This document shows, piece by piece, positions 16,476-25,269 of a stretch of DNA of 64,000 nt. How positions within the stretch are numbered: position 1 is the first letter of the stretch; the number at the start of each line of letters is the position of its first letter. The position numbers and the translations under genes were made by a program. The DNA comes from Roseiconus nitratireducens (GTDB taxonomy: Bacteria; Planctomycetota; Planctomycetia; Pirellulales; Pirellulaceae): positions 434,001-498,000 of the forward strand of contig NZ_VWOX01000001.1 in NCBI RefSeq assembly GCF_008629675.1. Direction: 5' to 3'. Below the pieces are notes generated by a model, which was not told where the DNA came from, made no database searches, and saw nothing but the letters and a program-made list of their open reading frames with translations.

Positions 16476-18203
16476 TCATGGTGACTGAGGATCGGGCGTT
16501 TCGCCGACGACCGGCGTGTCATCGGGCCAGCGGAGTTGGTCGGCCTTTTTCCATTCGTCCCACTGAGAACTCCAGCCTTCGTAGCTGAACTTGAATCGAT
16601 CCCCATCGATTTCAATGATCTCGCCATCCCACCAGCGGCTGCCCCATTTGACCCGCACCTTGTCGCCAACCTCAGGCATCGTTGCATCCTCGCTGCCAGC
16701 CGTCGCGTCCTTGGCGGCTTGGTCTTTGTACCAGCGTTTCGCATACTCCTGGTCCTCGTTGGAGAGTTCCAGGTAGGGGACCTCAACGAACTCGCCTCTG
16801 GCTTCGAGCAGCCGAACGAGGGTGATATCGTCGACCCGCTTGACGGCAATGATTTCGGCGCGATGGAGAACCGCTCCGTTTCGGTTTCGCCAGAATCGGG
16901 TGGGATCGCCGTTGGTGTTGGATTGTTGCGGGTCATCAATGCGTTCTTGGAGGCTCTCCTCGGACGACGCATCGGCAGCGGTTTCTTGCTCAGGTTGGGG
17001 CGACCTGATTTCCGGCTCCGGGGTCGCCGTCTTCGGATCCGCTGATGGATCCGCGGAGTCTTCGCTGGCGTCATCCGCGGCCGGCGGCTGCTCCGGAGCA
17101 ACTTCGGTTGACGAAGGTTCGTCCGGTTGATTGGTGTTCGACGCCATGGTGTTGGAGTTCACCGTCGGCTGGCGATCTGCTGGCGAGGGAGCAGGTGTTT
17201 GCGGCGCGTCGGCATCGGGCTGCACGGGAGGCGGAGCAGCGGCCGGTTCGGCTAACCGGCGTTGGAACGGCGCGGACGCTGCTGCTTGCAGATCATCCTG
17301 CCCGCCGGCGACCAGGACGCCGATTCCTTTGACGATCCCGAAAACAAGCAGCCCCGCGGCCAGCAGCATCCCCACCAACGCGAGAATCGCTTTCAGCGGA
17401 GAGCCGTCGTCGGGCGGGGAAACCGCTCCGGGCTCTTCGCCGCCGTACTTCAACTGAATGACCTTGCCCTCGCGGCCGAAGGCGGAATTCGCATGCAGCA
17501 CTCGGATACGTTCGTGTTCGGTTTCGCCCAACGTGTCGCCGTGTCGCAAGACGGGGCCGTTCTCGAGCAGATATTGGCAGACACTGTCGATCCGCAGAAA
17601 CAGTTCCTCCGGCGGTTCCGGTGCGCCGACGGCCTCCACTTCCATCAGGTCGAACGCGTCCATCCCGGTCGTGAAAGCGCTCGTGGCCGCGTCCTGGTCT
17701 TGTCCGGGAACGATCTCGATGCCGATCCACAGAGAACTGGGAATTGCACCGGGATCGAGCGAATCGACGATCCCGCGAAAGTTCTCCGACGAGATCTTTA
17801 GCCCGTGTCGATTCCAAAGCACGCCGACCGCCGTGGGATGCGACCGAAGAATGGCATCGACGATCCGCGTCAGCAATAATGCTTCCTGGACGGGCGAGAG
17901 CTCCGATTCGGCCGTCGGAATGATCCAATGACTCTGATTCGAGGGGATTTCCTCGGCTGCATCGGGCCACAGCAGCGTGCCGGGTTCGTCATCGTCGGCG
18001 GGAAAGGCCGGCATCCTGGAAACAAAAAACGAGCCCGGTTTTGGATCACCCTCTTTGCCGATCAGATCGATCTGGCAGATGTTCTCCTTGTCGGTGATTT
18101 GATCGACCTGGATCCCGCCGGGAAGCTTCCCGGAGACACACTCTTGCCACTTGTCGCGGTCAAATTCCGGCTCGTCCGAAAACAGGACCATGCAAACCAT
18201 CAT
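16476..18203 (-). CDS. DUF4261 + membrane helix + SHD1-like + Tudor-knot-like fusion protein
   Basis: 575 residues from the ATG at 18203 (AAGGAAAA about 9 nt upstream; the frame is open to 18542 but that part reads as non-coding). Residues 1-250 match DUF4261 (opening M-V-L-F, H-P-T-A-V-G-V-L-W near the middle). A membrane helix (about 267-300) follows, then a Pro/Ala/Asp/Glu-rich linker to about 430. Residues 433-485 resemble the SHD1 domain found in planctomycete proteins (F-W-R-N-R-N-G, V-P-Y-L-E-L-S-N-E-D-Q-E-Y). Residues 510-560 look like a Tudor-knot/agenet barrel: V-G-D-K-V-R-V-K-W-G-S-R-W-W-D-G-E-I and S-S-Q-W-D-E-W. I do not know a described protein with this order. Function unknown. 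Confidence 0.82.
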   Translation of the reverse strand: MMVCMVLFSDEPEFDRDKWQECVSGKLPGGIQVDQITDKENICQIDLIGKEGDPKPGSFFVSRMPAFPADDDEPGTLLWPDAAEEIPSNQSHWIIPTAESELSPVQEALLLTRIVDAILRSHPTAVGVLWNRHGLKISSENFRGIVDSLDPGAIPSSLWIGIEIVPGQDQDAATSAFTTGMDAFDLMEVEAVGAPEPPEELFLRIDSVCQYLLENGPVLRHGDTLGETEHERIRVLHANSAFGREGKVIQLKYGGEEPGAVSPPDDGSPLKAILALVGMLLAAGLLVFGIVKGIGVLVAGGQDDLQAAASAPFQRRLAEPAAAPPPVQPDADAPQTPAPSPADRQPTVNSNTMASNTNQPDEPSSTEVAPEQPPAADDASEDSADPSADPKTATPEPEIRSPQPEQETAADASSEESLQERIDDPQQSNTNGDPTRFWRNRNGAVLHRAEIIAVKRVDDITLVRLLEARGEFVEVPYLELSNEDQEYAKRWYKDQAAKDATAGSEDATMPEVGDKVRVKWGSRWWDGEIIEIDGDRFKFSYEGWSSQWDEWKKADQLRWPDDTPVVGETPDPQSP

Positions 18204-18569
18204 GGTGGGTTTTCCTTTTGCTGATAGAAACCAGTGGCTTTGCGACGTGTGTCGCGACTTTCTCGGCCGGGTAGGATCCGGGGGCGGGTCGCAACCTCCA
18301 ACGATTCGGGCCCATTCTAACCGACATCGAATCTGCTGCACGAAATCGGGTGAACGCAGTCCACGCAGTCCAGCGAGTTTGGCGCGACTTTCGGAGAGAA
18401 TGGACCCCAATTCAGGTCGCCGTGACATGGACGGAAACGCCCAAACCGCATCCCGACCGGTTCGCGTGGAAGCCGATTTAGATGGTGGTCGTGCGGTCAG
18501 GATTCCTGAAAAGCCGGAGTCAGCTATGATCACCACCCGCATGCTCTTGACGGTGAACTCCTTGGCAAT
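18204..18569. other. Divergent intergenic region
   Basis: 366 bp between the divergent DUF4261 and acyltransferase genes, so promoters for both must be here. I see no clear operator, repeat or terminator apart from a small direct repeat (GCAGTCCAC/GCAGTCCAG near 18356-18374). Confidence 0.5.
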
Positions 18570-19610
18570 ATGTCCAGCAACAATTCAAGACAGCTGGGGC
18601 TCGACGCGTTCAGGTTGCTTGCTGCGCTGAGCGTGATTTTTTTGCACGTCGGCTATTACGAAGGCTTGCCAAGGATCTTCGGAGCAGAAATGCGACTCTC
18701 TGGTAGATGGGCGGTCCCTTTCTTCTTCATGCTTTCAGGATTCTTTTCGGCCCCCTCTCTCATTTCGGATCCGAACAGGATCGCTCATCAGTCAGCGAAA
18801 GCCTTCTGGGTGTTGATTGTGTCGAGCCTCGCGATGACTCCCTTGCTGGTCTGGCAACTCGGATTGGGGGACGCGGCAAAAAAGATCATTTCCACCGAGG
18901 TACTTTCCCAGGGAACCCATTTCCATCTTTGGTTTCTCAGTTCGCTGTCGTTCGGCCTGTTCGTTTTCTTTGCGATGCGGATTTACGGCACAAATCGGTC
19001 TGCCATGGCGTTGGTCGCTCTGAGCTTGGGAATCATGATTTTCGACGCATATTATCCCAACGGTCGGCCATTCCAGACCTTCAGCCGGTACTTGATGTGC
19101 TTTCCGTTTCTGTACCTTGGAATGCTGATACGGTGGAAAAACCTCCGCCTGACTTTGTCAGCCGCATTGGGTTTGACCTTTTTGGGAGTTCTGCTGCAGA
19201 ACGTCGAGGCTTACGTACTTCGAGAGTTGTTTGATAAATCACCATTCCAATTTGATTTCCTGATCGGCACGATCCCCTTCGCCACGGGCGCATTTTTTCT
19301 CGCGATGCAATTGCCGGAAAGTCCGCGACTTGCGGTCGCTGCTCGCCTAGGCCAGAAGTACTCACTAGGGATCTACGTCTTTCACCCCTATTTCATTTAT
19401 ATCTTGACGCAGGGCGTGCCGTGGAACGGGCGAGTTTATAGCTTGTCGATTGTTCCATTGACGTTCGTCATGACACTGCTGTCTCTCGGAATCGTTTTTC
19501 GGTATTTTCCAGCGAGCGAGAGAATCTTGGCTGCGAGCCGCGGGGACCTGCAAAGGCTTGATGACCTGCAACCATTTCCTCCCGCATTCCCGGATGCAGA
19601 AGACGATTGA
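18570..19610 (+). CDS. Acyltransferase-3 family membrane protein
   Basis: 346 residues, about ten membrane helices. The first helix carries L-D-A-F-R-L-L-A-A-L-S-V-I-F-L-H-V-G, the family's R/H signature (R near residue 15, H near residue 26), and P-F-F-F-M-L-S-G-F-F follows. S-L-G-I-Y-V-F-H-P-Y-F near residue 270 is the late conserved loop. Such proteins transfer acetyl or other acyl groups onto sugars at the cell surface. No polysaccharide gene cluster surrounds it, so the acceptor is not indicated. Confidence 0.88.
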   Translation: MSSNNSRQLGLDAFRLLAALSVIFLHVGYYEGLPRIFGAEMRLSGRWAVPFFFMLSGFFSAPSLISDPNRIAHQSAKAFWVLIVSSLAMTPLLVWQLGLGDAAKKIISTEVLSQGTHFHLWFLSSLSFGLFVFFAMRIYGTNRSAMALVALSLGIMIFDAYYPNGRPFQTFSRYLMCFPFLYLGMLIRWKNLRLTLSAALGLTFLGVLLQNVEAYVLRELFDKSPFQFDFLIGTIPFATGAFFLAMQLPESPRLAVAARLGQKYSLGIYVFHPYFIYILTQGVPWNGRVYSLSIVPLTFVMTLLSLGIVFRYFPASERILAASRGDLQRLDDLQPFPPAFPDAEDD

Positions 19611-19719
19611 ACGGATCTTTTGAGACTTGCTTGCCCACGATCCGGATTCAGTTGGTCCGGCAACAGATGCGCGTGACAGGAACGGAAGCGAGTCAGTTTT
19701 GAGTCGCGGCGACTTGGGG

Positions 19720-20856
19720 TCAGCGATTCTTTCGCCAATCGGAAAGGATCTGTGAGATCGCTGTGGCTTGAGGTTCTTGAGCCAGCGAGAGAAGTTCGCC
19801 CTCGTGCCCTTCCGATTGACGTAGGGAGGCGTCGTGCCGGTTGATGATTCTGAGCGCATCAAGAATGGTGACGCGGCCGTCGCCGGAAACGTCGTATTTG
19901 GAGACGTCCGTTGGACTGCCATTCCGGGTATGGAGGTGATCGATGATCCACTCCGCATCGGCCCCGTTGATCAGCCCGTCGTCGTTGACGTCAAATCGGT
20001 CGGTGTCCGGAACGACGGGCCTGACCGGGATCGGAGCGATTGGCTCAACAATCGATTCCACGGCGAATAAAAGATCTCCTTCTTCCAGCGATAGCAACGC
20101 GCTATCGATGCCGGAGCCGCCGTCGACCATGTCGGGACTACCATCCGCGTCGGTTCCAAGACATCCTTTCAAGGTGGAGATGGAAGCCCACTGTCCGTTC
20201 TTGTCCAAACGCGGCAGCGATTGTGTGTTGCAACCATTCCTCCCGCGACTGCTTTCCAAGATGTCGTCGCCCGCTTCGCCCCACAATGTGTCCGCTCCGC
20301 CACCGGCGATGATCCGATCGTCGCCGTTGCCGCCGTTGAGAAAATCGTTTCCCGCCGAAACCGAATGGTCGTCTCCGTAAAGCGTATCTCCACCGTCTCG
20401 GCCGAAAAGACGGTCATCGCCAGCTCCGCCCATCAGGTAGTCGTTGCCGCCGCCGCCGTCGAGAAAATCGTTTCCCTGGCCGCCCAGCACCAGATCATGG
20501 CCGGCTGATGTGACCACGACGTCATCACCGTCTCCCGCGTCGATGAAGACGTTTTGATCTCCTTCGACGACAATGGTGTCATTCCCTTGAAGGGCGTGAA
20601 TCGCGATCCATGGTGAGGCGGGCAGGTGCCGGGGCGCGGCATCATTGACGCGGACCTCAATGCCCAACGAAGGGTCGTCGCTTTTGCGAACCACGATGGT
20701 GTCATTCGCGTCGGTCCCTTGAATCACCGGCGCGTCGTCCAAGTCCCAGCCCAGATTTGCGGACAACGGCATGCGTTGTTCCATTCTTTCGATGCGACAG
20801 GCTCGCGTGATGCGAGGGCGAGAATTCTCCCGAGGGCAAGCAATTCGACTGCACAT
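19720..20856 (-). CDS. RTX calcium-binding repeat + dockerin-type protein
   Basis: 378 residues. The opening R-I-E-R-M-E-Q-R-M-P-L-S-A-N is a variant of the planctomycete N-terminal motif (E-x-R-x-L/M-L/P-L-S-A) found on giant exported proteins. Residues about 110-200 contain RTX nonapeptide units G-G-x-G-x-D-x-L/F (for example G-G-Q-G-N-D-F-L-D-G-G-G-G-N-D-Y), which fold into a calcium-binding beta-roll. Residues 285-345 hold two dockerin type I half-sites: D-V-N-D-D-G-L-I-N-G-A-D and D-V-S-G-D-G-R-V-T-I-L-D-A. No catalytic domain is visible, so it seems to be a structural or anchoring protein. The start at 20856 is the only ATG that keeps the N-terminal motif. Confidence 0.88.
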   Translation of the reverse strand: MCSRIACPRENSRPRITRACRIERMEQRMPLSANLGWDLDDAPVIQGTDANDTIVVRKSDDPSLGIEVRVNDAAPRHLPASPWIAIHALQGNDTIVVEGDQNVFIDAGDGDDVVVTSAGHDLVLGGQGNDFLDGGGGNDYLMGGAGDDRLFGRDGGDTLYGDDHSVSAGNDFLNGGNGDDRIIAGGGADTLWGEAGDDILESSRGRNGCNTQSLPRLDKNGQWASISTLKGCLGTDADGSPDMVDGGSGIDSALLSLEEGDLLFAVESIVEPIAPIPVRPVVPDTDRFDVNDDGLINGADAEWIIDHLHTRNGSPTDVSKYDVSGDGRVTILDALRIINRHDASLRQSEGHEGELLSLAQEPQATAISQILSDWRKNR

Positions 20857-20894
20857 GAGCCTTTCCCAAAGTCGTTACGACCGCGAGCGACGAG

Positions 20895-21008
20895 TCATCT
20901 TATGTGGGACCATCCCCAAAGGTTTAGCAGGAACAGCACGACGGGAAACCCAAAGACGAACAGGAGCAGGCCAAACATCAGCACAGTCAGCGGCGACTTT
21001 TGTTTCAT
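20895..21008 (-). CDS. 37-residue single-helix membrane protein
   Basis: ATG at 21008, TGA at 20895-20897. The peptide begins M-K-Q-K-S-P-L-T-V-L-M-F-G-L-L-L, continues with a hydrophobic stretch and ends W-G-W-S-H-I-R: a short basic N-terminus, one membrane helix and an aromatic exit. It is immediately upstream of the RTX-dockerin gene on the same strand (38 nt away). Too short to assign a family; compositional evidence only. Confidence 0.5.
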   Translation of the reverse strand: MKQKSPLTVLMFGLLLFVFGFPVVLFLLNLWGWSHIR

Positions 21009-21262
21009 GGCTCGGCTCTCGAGTGACTCGCCGGCCCCTGGTGGTCGATCGATCAGGTGCCGCAGCGGAGTATTCTACCTACGAATCGTCGCGAGCGTGA
21101 CGAAGTTGGCGGGGTAGCAGCAGAATTGTGTGTCGACACGGTTGCAGCGATCGTCGATCGGTGCATCGCCTTCGACCGTCGGAATCTGAGAATCGGATTT
21201 GAACCAACCAGGGCCATGCGAAGCGTCGTGTCACACGCCGCATGACATCGATCGACGATCCG

Positions 21263-21766
21263 TCACGATTGGTCCGATTCTCGATTCAGCTTGTCCAATT
21301 CGTCTTTTTCGGACTCGCTGAAGAACAGCGTCAGGAAGGGCAGGTTCATCAAAACCGCGATCAAAAACCCGCATGCCGCCACCCCTCCGACAAACTCCCA
21401 GTCGAACAAAGCGGAGGCGACAAGAAGCATCCCCACCGCGATGGCCAACAGGCATTTGAAAACGGTGATGATGCCAACCGTTTGCACATCAATTTCCCAT
21501 TCTTCGCCACTCAACTCTGACTGGCCCGGTCGTCGCAGATTCTCGGCGCGCGAACGGGTTTCCAGGTAGTTGACGATCGCCAGCACGGTGTACAAGACGG
21601 GGACGGCGATCGCGGGGAGATAGGCCGCCTGGCGGTAAAACGCCAAACAGCCGATCGTCGCGATCAAGGCGATCACCAAGAGGACACGTACCGCTGTTTG
21701 AAAGTGACGGGAGGCCACGTGGGCATCGGACTCAACCGTCAGGGGATGGTGTGCGTGGCTGCTCAT
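21263..21766 (-). CDS. Four-helix membrane protein of unknown function
   Basis: 167 residues from the ATG at 21766. A polar, His-containing N-terminus (S-S-H-A-H-H) precedes hydrophobic helices at about 28-45, 50-66, 100-120 and 125-148, with a charged loop R-S-R-A-E-N-L-R-R-P-G-Q-S-E between the pairs and an acidic tail. No known motif. It may be co-transcribed with the small ORF at 20895-21008 and the RTX gene, all on the minus strand. Confidence 0.65.
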   Translation of the reverse strand: MSSHAHHPLTVESDAHVASRHFQTAVRVLLVIALIATIGCLAFYRQAAYLPAIAVPVLYTVLAIVNYLETRSRAENLRRPGQSELSGEEWEIDVQTVGIITVFKCLLAIAVGMLLVASALFDWEFVGGVAACGFLIAVLMNLPFLTLFFSESEKDELDKLNRESDQS

Positions 21767-22004
21767 CTCAGGCCTCCGGTAGAACGAGTGAGCGAGAAAG
21801 ATGCAAAGGCTGTACCTATCCCGTCAGGGTCTCGCTAAGACCTGCGGAGTCCCAGGTCCAAGTGTGAAATGCCGCCCCTGTGCTGCCAGGCGCCGATGCG
21901 GTTCAAATTCAAGGGCGTGGAAGCTGCCCAGAGAATTTGAACCGCCTAGCCGGGAGCTTCCCCGGTGGCGTGACAAATCGAAGCGCTGGCCCGTGCGTCG
22001 CCCA

Positions 22005-22169
22005 TCACGGCATCAGGCTCCAAACGAATCGAGCGGTCAGGCCGGCGATGATTGCGGCCATCACCCAAGCCAAAAACATTTGGGCGATCAGAATTCGAAA
22101 CCGCCCGCCGGTATCCTCGGCACGAGGTGGTGGAGTGTCATCGAGGGTGGGCGGGCGGAACGGATTCAT
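22005..22169 (-). CDS. 54-residue single-helix membrane protein
   Basis: ATG at 22167-22169, TGA at 22005-22007. The N-terminus is Pro-rich (M-N-P-F-R-P-P-T-L-D-D-T-P-P-P-R); the second half is one membrane helix (I-A-Q-M-F-L-A-W-V-M-A-A-I-I-A-G-L) with a short R-F-V-W-S-L-M-P tail. This layout is common among planctomycete small proteins. No functional assignment. Confidence 0.5.
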   Translation of the reverse strand: MNPFRPPTLDDTPPPRAEDTGGRFRILIAQMFLAWVMAAIIAGLTARFVWSLMP

Positions 22170-22432
22170 GGCCAACAATCGTGTGATTCGTGTTGCAATT
22201 GGCTGCGATGTCGAGGCAGGGAACGCACGAGAGGATGTTGCGGTTGCCGCGCACTGGCAGCGTTTATCCCGAATCAGGGACAGCCAGGGATCAGTTTAAC
22301 GCGATGGGATGCCCCGCCATCAAAAACAATCGCAGGGAAGCGGTAGGATGGTGCGTCCCAAGGCAGCTCGATCCACTGTCCCTGCACTTCGCGATCGAGC
22401 GAATCTTATCCCCGTAAGCGATCACCTCGAGC

Positions 22433-22873
22433 ATGCGCCAACCTCGATTCCGTTTTCGATTGTCGACCGTGATTCTTGTCGTGACCTTGATCGCAGTTGT
22501 TTGTGGATGGTGGCATGATCGAAATCGTTTGAATCGAGAATCGGCAGCACTCGCGGAGTTTGCCTATCGCGTGAATTCTCGGGCCTACTTGGACAATTGG
22601 AATCGCACGCATGGGGGATTCCTTCCGCAAGAAATGCTGGCGCAATTTCAGCGTCAGGGAACCGCATTGGACCTCCGATACACCGCCGATCGATCCGAGA
22701 TGGTCCGTCGATTGAGACACGGGGATCTGGATTTCCTGGTCCGCACGTCGAACGAAAAGATCGTTAGCGGTATCGGCGGGGCTGGTTGGATTCACGGAAC
22801 ACTGCAGGACCTGGAGGGCTATCGTCCGCCCGCGACGGCAGACTTCGAGGGCAATCCAGAAGCGGAGGATTGA
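22433..22873 (+). CDS. Small membrane-anchored planctomycete protein
   Basis: 146 residues. The opening F-R-F-R-L-S-T-V-I-L-V-V-T-L-I-A-V-V-C-G-W is the 'RFxLxTLxxxVTxxAVxxG' signal-anchor seen on many paralogous planctomycete proteins. The remainder is a soluble extracytoplasmic domain without recognised motif. The ATG at 22433 precedes the hydrophobic stretch by 10 residues, as usual for the type. Confidence 0.7.
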   Translation: MRQPRFRFRLSTVILVVTLIAVVCGWWHDRNRLNRESAALAEFAYRVNSRAYLDNWNRTHGGFLPQEMLAQFQRQGTALDLRYTADRSEMVRRLRHGDLDFLVRTSNEKIVSGIGGAGWIHGTLQDLEGYRPPATADFEGNPEAED

Positions 22874-23072
22874 GTCCGCAAGCGGGCGGTCGAATGATTC
22901 AACCGTGGCCATTCGTTGGATTCATGCGAGGGCGAATGCTAAGCTTGTTTCCCGACAACAGACCGGTATTGGGTAAGAAGAGGGTGTGTTGTTTGCGGGG
23001 CTCTCTCGCTTCCCGTGATGCAAGTTCACCGGATCTGTGCACAGTGAATCCCGCCATTTGGTCTGACTAGCA

Positions 23073-25118
23073 ATGGTTTTCGACATCTCAAGCTTTGCTT
23101 TCCGCGGACGCTGGTTCGCCCTCGCCATTTTGCCGCTTTGGTTTAGTGGGGGATCGCTGTCAGCGGAAGGGCCTCCGTCTGGCAAGCCGGCGGTCGCATC
23201 CGAGGTAACGCAACGGATCGAACCAAAGGCCGAATTCTTTGGAATCGCCGACGTGCGACTGCTGGACGGACCCTTTCAAGAGGCCCAACGCGTCGATCAC
23301 CAGTACCTGCTGGCGCTGGAGGCCGATCGGATGTTGTCGAATCTGCGCCAATTCGCGGGACTGAAACCGTTGGCGCCGCCGTATGGAGGCTGGGACACGG
23401 AAGGTGCCGGGTCGATCGGTCACTACCTGAGTGCTCTGATTCAGATGCATTTGGCCACCGGCGACCCACGATTGAAGGAACGGTCCGATTACGTCGTCTC
23501 ACAAATGGCTCTTTGTCAGGAACACTCCGGTGGTGGGGCGTTGTACACGCACGCTTTCGATCGTGATCGCTGGTTTCCAGCTTTGCGAGAGGGTCGGCTG
23601 ATCCGAACCAATGTTTCCGCCTGGTACGTGACTCACAAAACCATGGCGGGATTGCGCGACGCGTGGCTGCTGGGCGGGAATCAGCAAGCCGGAACAACGC
23701 TCATCGAACTATGCGACTGGGCGATCGACGTGACTCGCGAAATGTCGCCCGAAACGTGGCAGGACATGATGTCCATGGGGATCTCGGAATTCGGTGCTCC
23801 GCATGAGATTCTGGCTGATGTTTATCACCAGACCGGCGAGGAGAAGTATCTGAGTCTGGCGCAAAAGTTTCACCAGCAGCCGTTGGTGGAGGCGTTGGCC
23901 GACGGGAATGTTTCCGTGATCAATGAGACGCACGCCAATGCGGCAATCGTCAAGTTCGTCGGCTACCAGCGTTTGTTCGACTTGACCGGCGATGAGCGAT
24001 ATGGCGCGGCAAGCAGAAATTTTTTCACGGACGTTGTGCAACGTCGGACTTGGAGTTTGGGAGGGAATTCGCAGTGGGAGCATTTCTTCAAGCCGCGCGA
24101 GTTCGAACAGCAGGTTTGTGAACTGTGCGGCCCAGAGACGTGCAATACCTACAACATGCTCAAGCTGGCAAAACGACTGTATCGGCACGATCCGAAGTCA
24201 CATTATTGTGACTACATCGAACGAGCCCTTTACAACCACGTGCTGGCGTCCCAAGCCCCCGAACCGGGGCGATTTGCGTACTACACGTCGCAGCGGCCGG
24301 GGCACTATCGCGTGTTTTCATCTCCGCATGATTCGTTCTGGTGCTGTGTGGGAACGGGGATGGAAAACCACGGCAAGTACGGCGGTTTCGTTTACGCACA
24401 TGATGCCGATTTCGAATCGCTGTACGTGAATTTGTTCATGGCATCGGAGTTGAAATGCGATGCATTGGGGCTGCAACTGCGTCAGCAAACCGACTTTCCC
24501 CATGAATCGACAACTCGCCTGGTGTTGCAATTGAAGCAGCCGCGGGAGTTCAGTTTGTGTCTTCGCCGGCCGCCCTGGCTGGATGGCGAATGGGACTGCC
24601 TGGTGAACGGAGCCTCCATCAACGGCGGTGGGCAGCCCGACTCGTATCTGAAAATGCACCGTCGATGGGAGGATGGGGATACGATCGATTTGACTTTGCC
24701 CATGGGCGTCCGTGTCGAGCGGTTGCCCGCCAGCAATCGGTACGTTTCGTTTTTCTACGGACCGGTGTTGCTGGCCGGGGCTGTCGGCACAGATGGCCTG
24801 CAGCCGAGCGACTTTCGCAGCGGGAGCGGAGCCAGTATTGCATCCAACCAAAGTCAATTGGCCGAAAAGGTGTTGCCGAGCCCTCGGTTGCCGCGATTCC
24901 AGGGGATGGAAACTGGTTCTGCTGCGAATGAGTCGGAAACAAGCCAATGGAGACCAAGGATGGAAAAGGTTTCCGATGTGCCGTTGCGTTTCAAATTGGC
25001 AGGATCGCAGGAAACCGATGTTCGAGAGATCTTGCCCTTTTATGAAACCTTTTTTGAGCGTTATGTGGTGCAGTGGCCGTTGGACGGGAAGGTTGATCCG
25101 CCGCGCAAGAAAGATTGA
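23073..25118 (+). CDS. GH127-family (DUF1680) beta-L-arabinofuranosidase-like glycosidase, secreted
   Basis: 681 residues with a signal peptide to about residue 31. The DUF1680/GH127 fold is evident: L-L-D-G-P-F-x-E-A, Y-G-G-W-D-T-E-G-A-G-S-I-G-H-Y-L-S-A-L, and the zinc-thiolate catalytic set E355-T-C357 (in C-G-P-E-T-C-N-T-Y-N-M-L-K-L) plus C424-C425 (in S-F-W-C-C-V-G-T-G-M-E-N). These match the Glu, Cys and Cys-Cys of characterised GH127 beta-L-arabinofuranosidases. Length is standard. The sugar specificity within GH127 and related families cannot be told from sequence. The gene stands alone. Confidence 0.92.
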   Translation: MVFDISSFAFRGRWFALAILPLWFSGGSLSAEGPPSGKPAVASEVTQRIEPKAEFFGIADVRLLDGPFQEAQRVDHQYLLALEADRMLSNLRQFAGLKPLAPPYGGWDTEGAGSIGHYLSALIQMHLATGDPRLKERSDYVVSQMALCQEHSGGGALYTHAFDRDRWFPALREGRLIRTNVSAWYVTHKTMAGLRDAWLLGGNQQAGTTLIELCDWAIDVTREMSPETWQDMMSMGISEFGAPHEILADVYHQTGEEKYLSLAQKFHQQPLVEALADGNVSVINETHANAAIVKFVGYQRLFDLTGDERYGAASRNFFTDVVQRRTWSLGGNSQWEHFFKPREFEQQVCELCGPETCNTYNMLKLAKRLYRHDPKSHYCDYIERALYNHVLASQAPEPGRFAYYTSQRPGHYRVFSSPHDSFWCCVGTGMENHGKYGGFVYAHDADFESLYVNLFMASELKCDALGLQLRQQTDFPHESTTRLVLQLKQPREFSLCLRRPPWLDGEWDCLVNGASINGGGQPDSYLKMHRRWEDGDTIDLTLPMGVRVERLPASNRYVSFFYGPVLLAGAVGTDGLQPSDFRSGSGASIASNQSQLAEKVLPSPRLPRFQGMETGSAANESETSQWRPRMEKVSDVPLRFKLAGSQETDVREILPFYETFFERYVVQWPLDGKVDPPRKKD

Positions 25119-25269
25119 GTGGGGCTCTTGCGTGGATGCCAACGTGGCCAGGAGTTGACACTGTCTGTCGTCCCTTCGGGACTAGGAATCTTGAAGAAGC
25201 TGCCCACCGGTGGTGCCACCCCGCAAGATCCAGCCCCGGAGGCGCGACAGCCGACGCAGCGGGGCGTGG

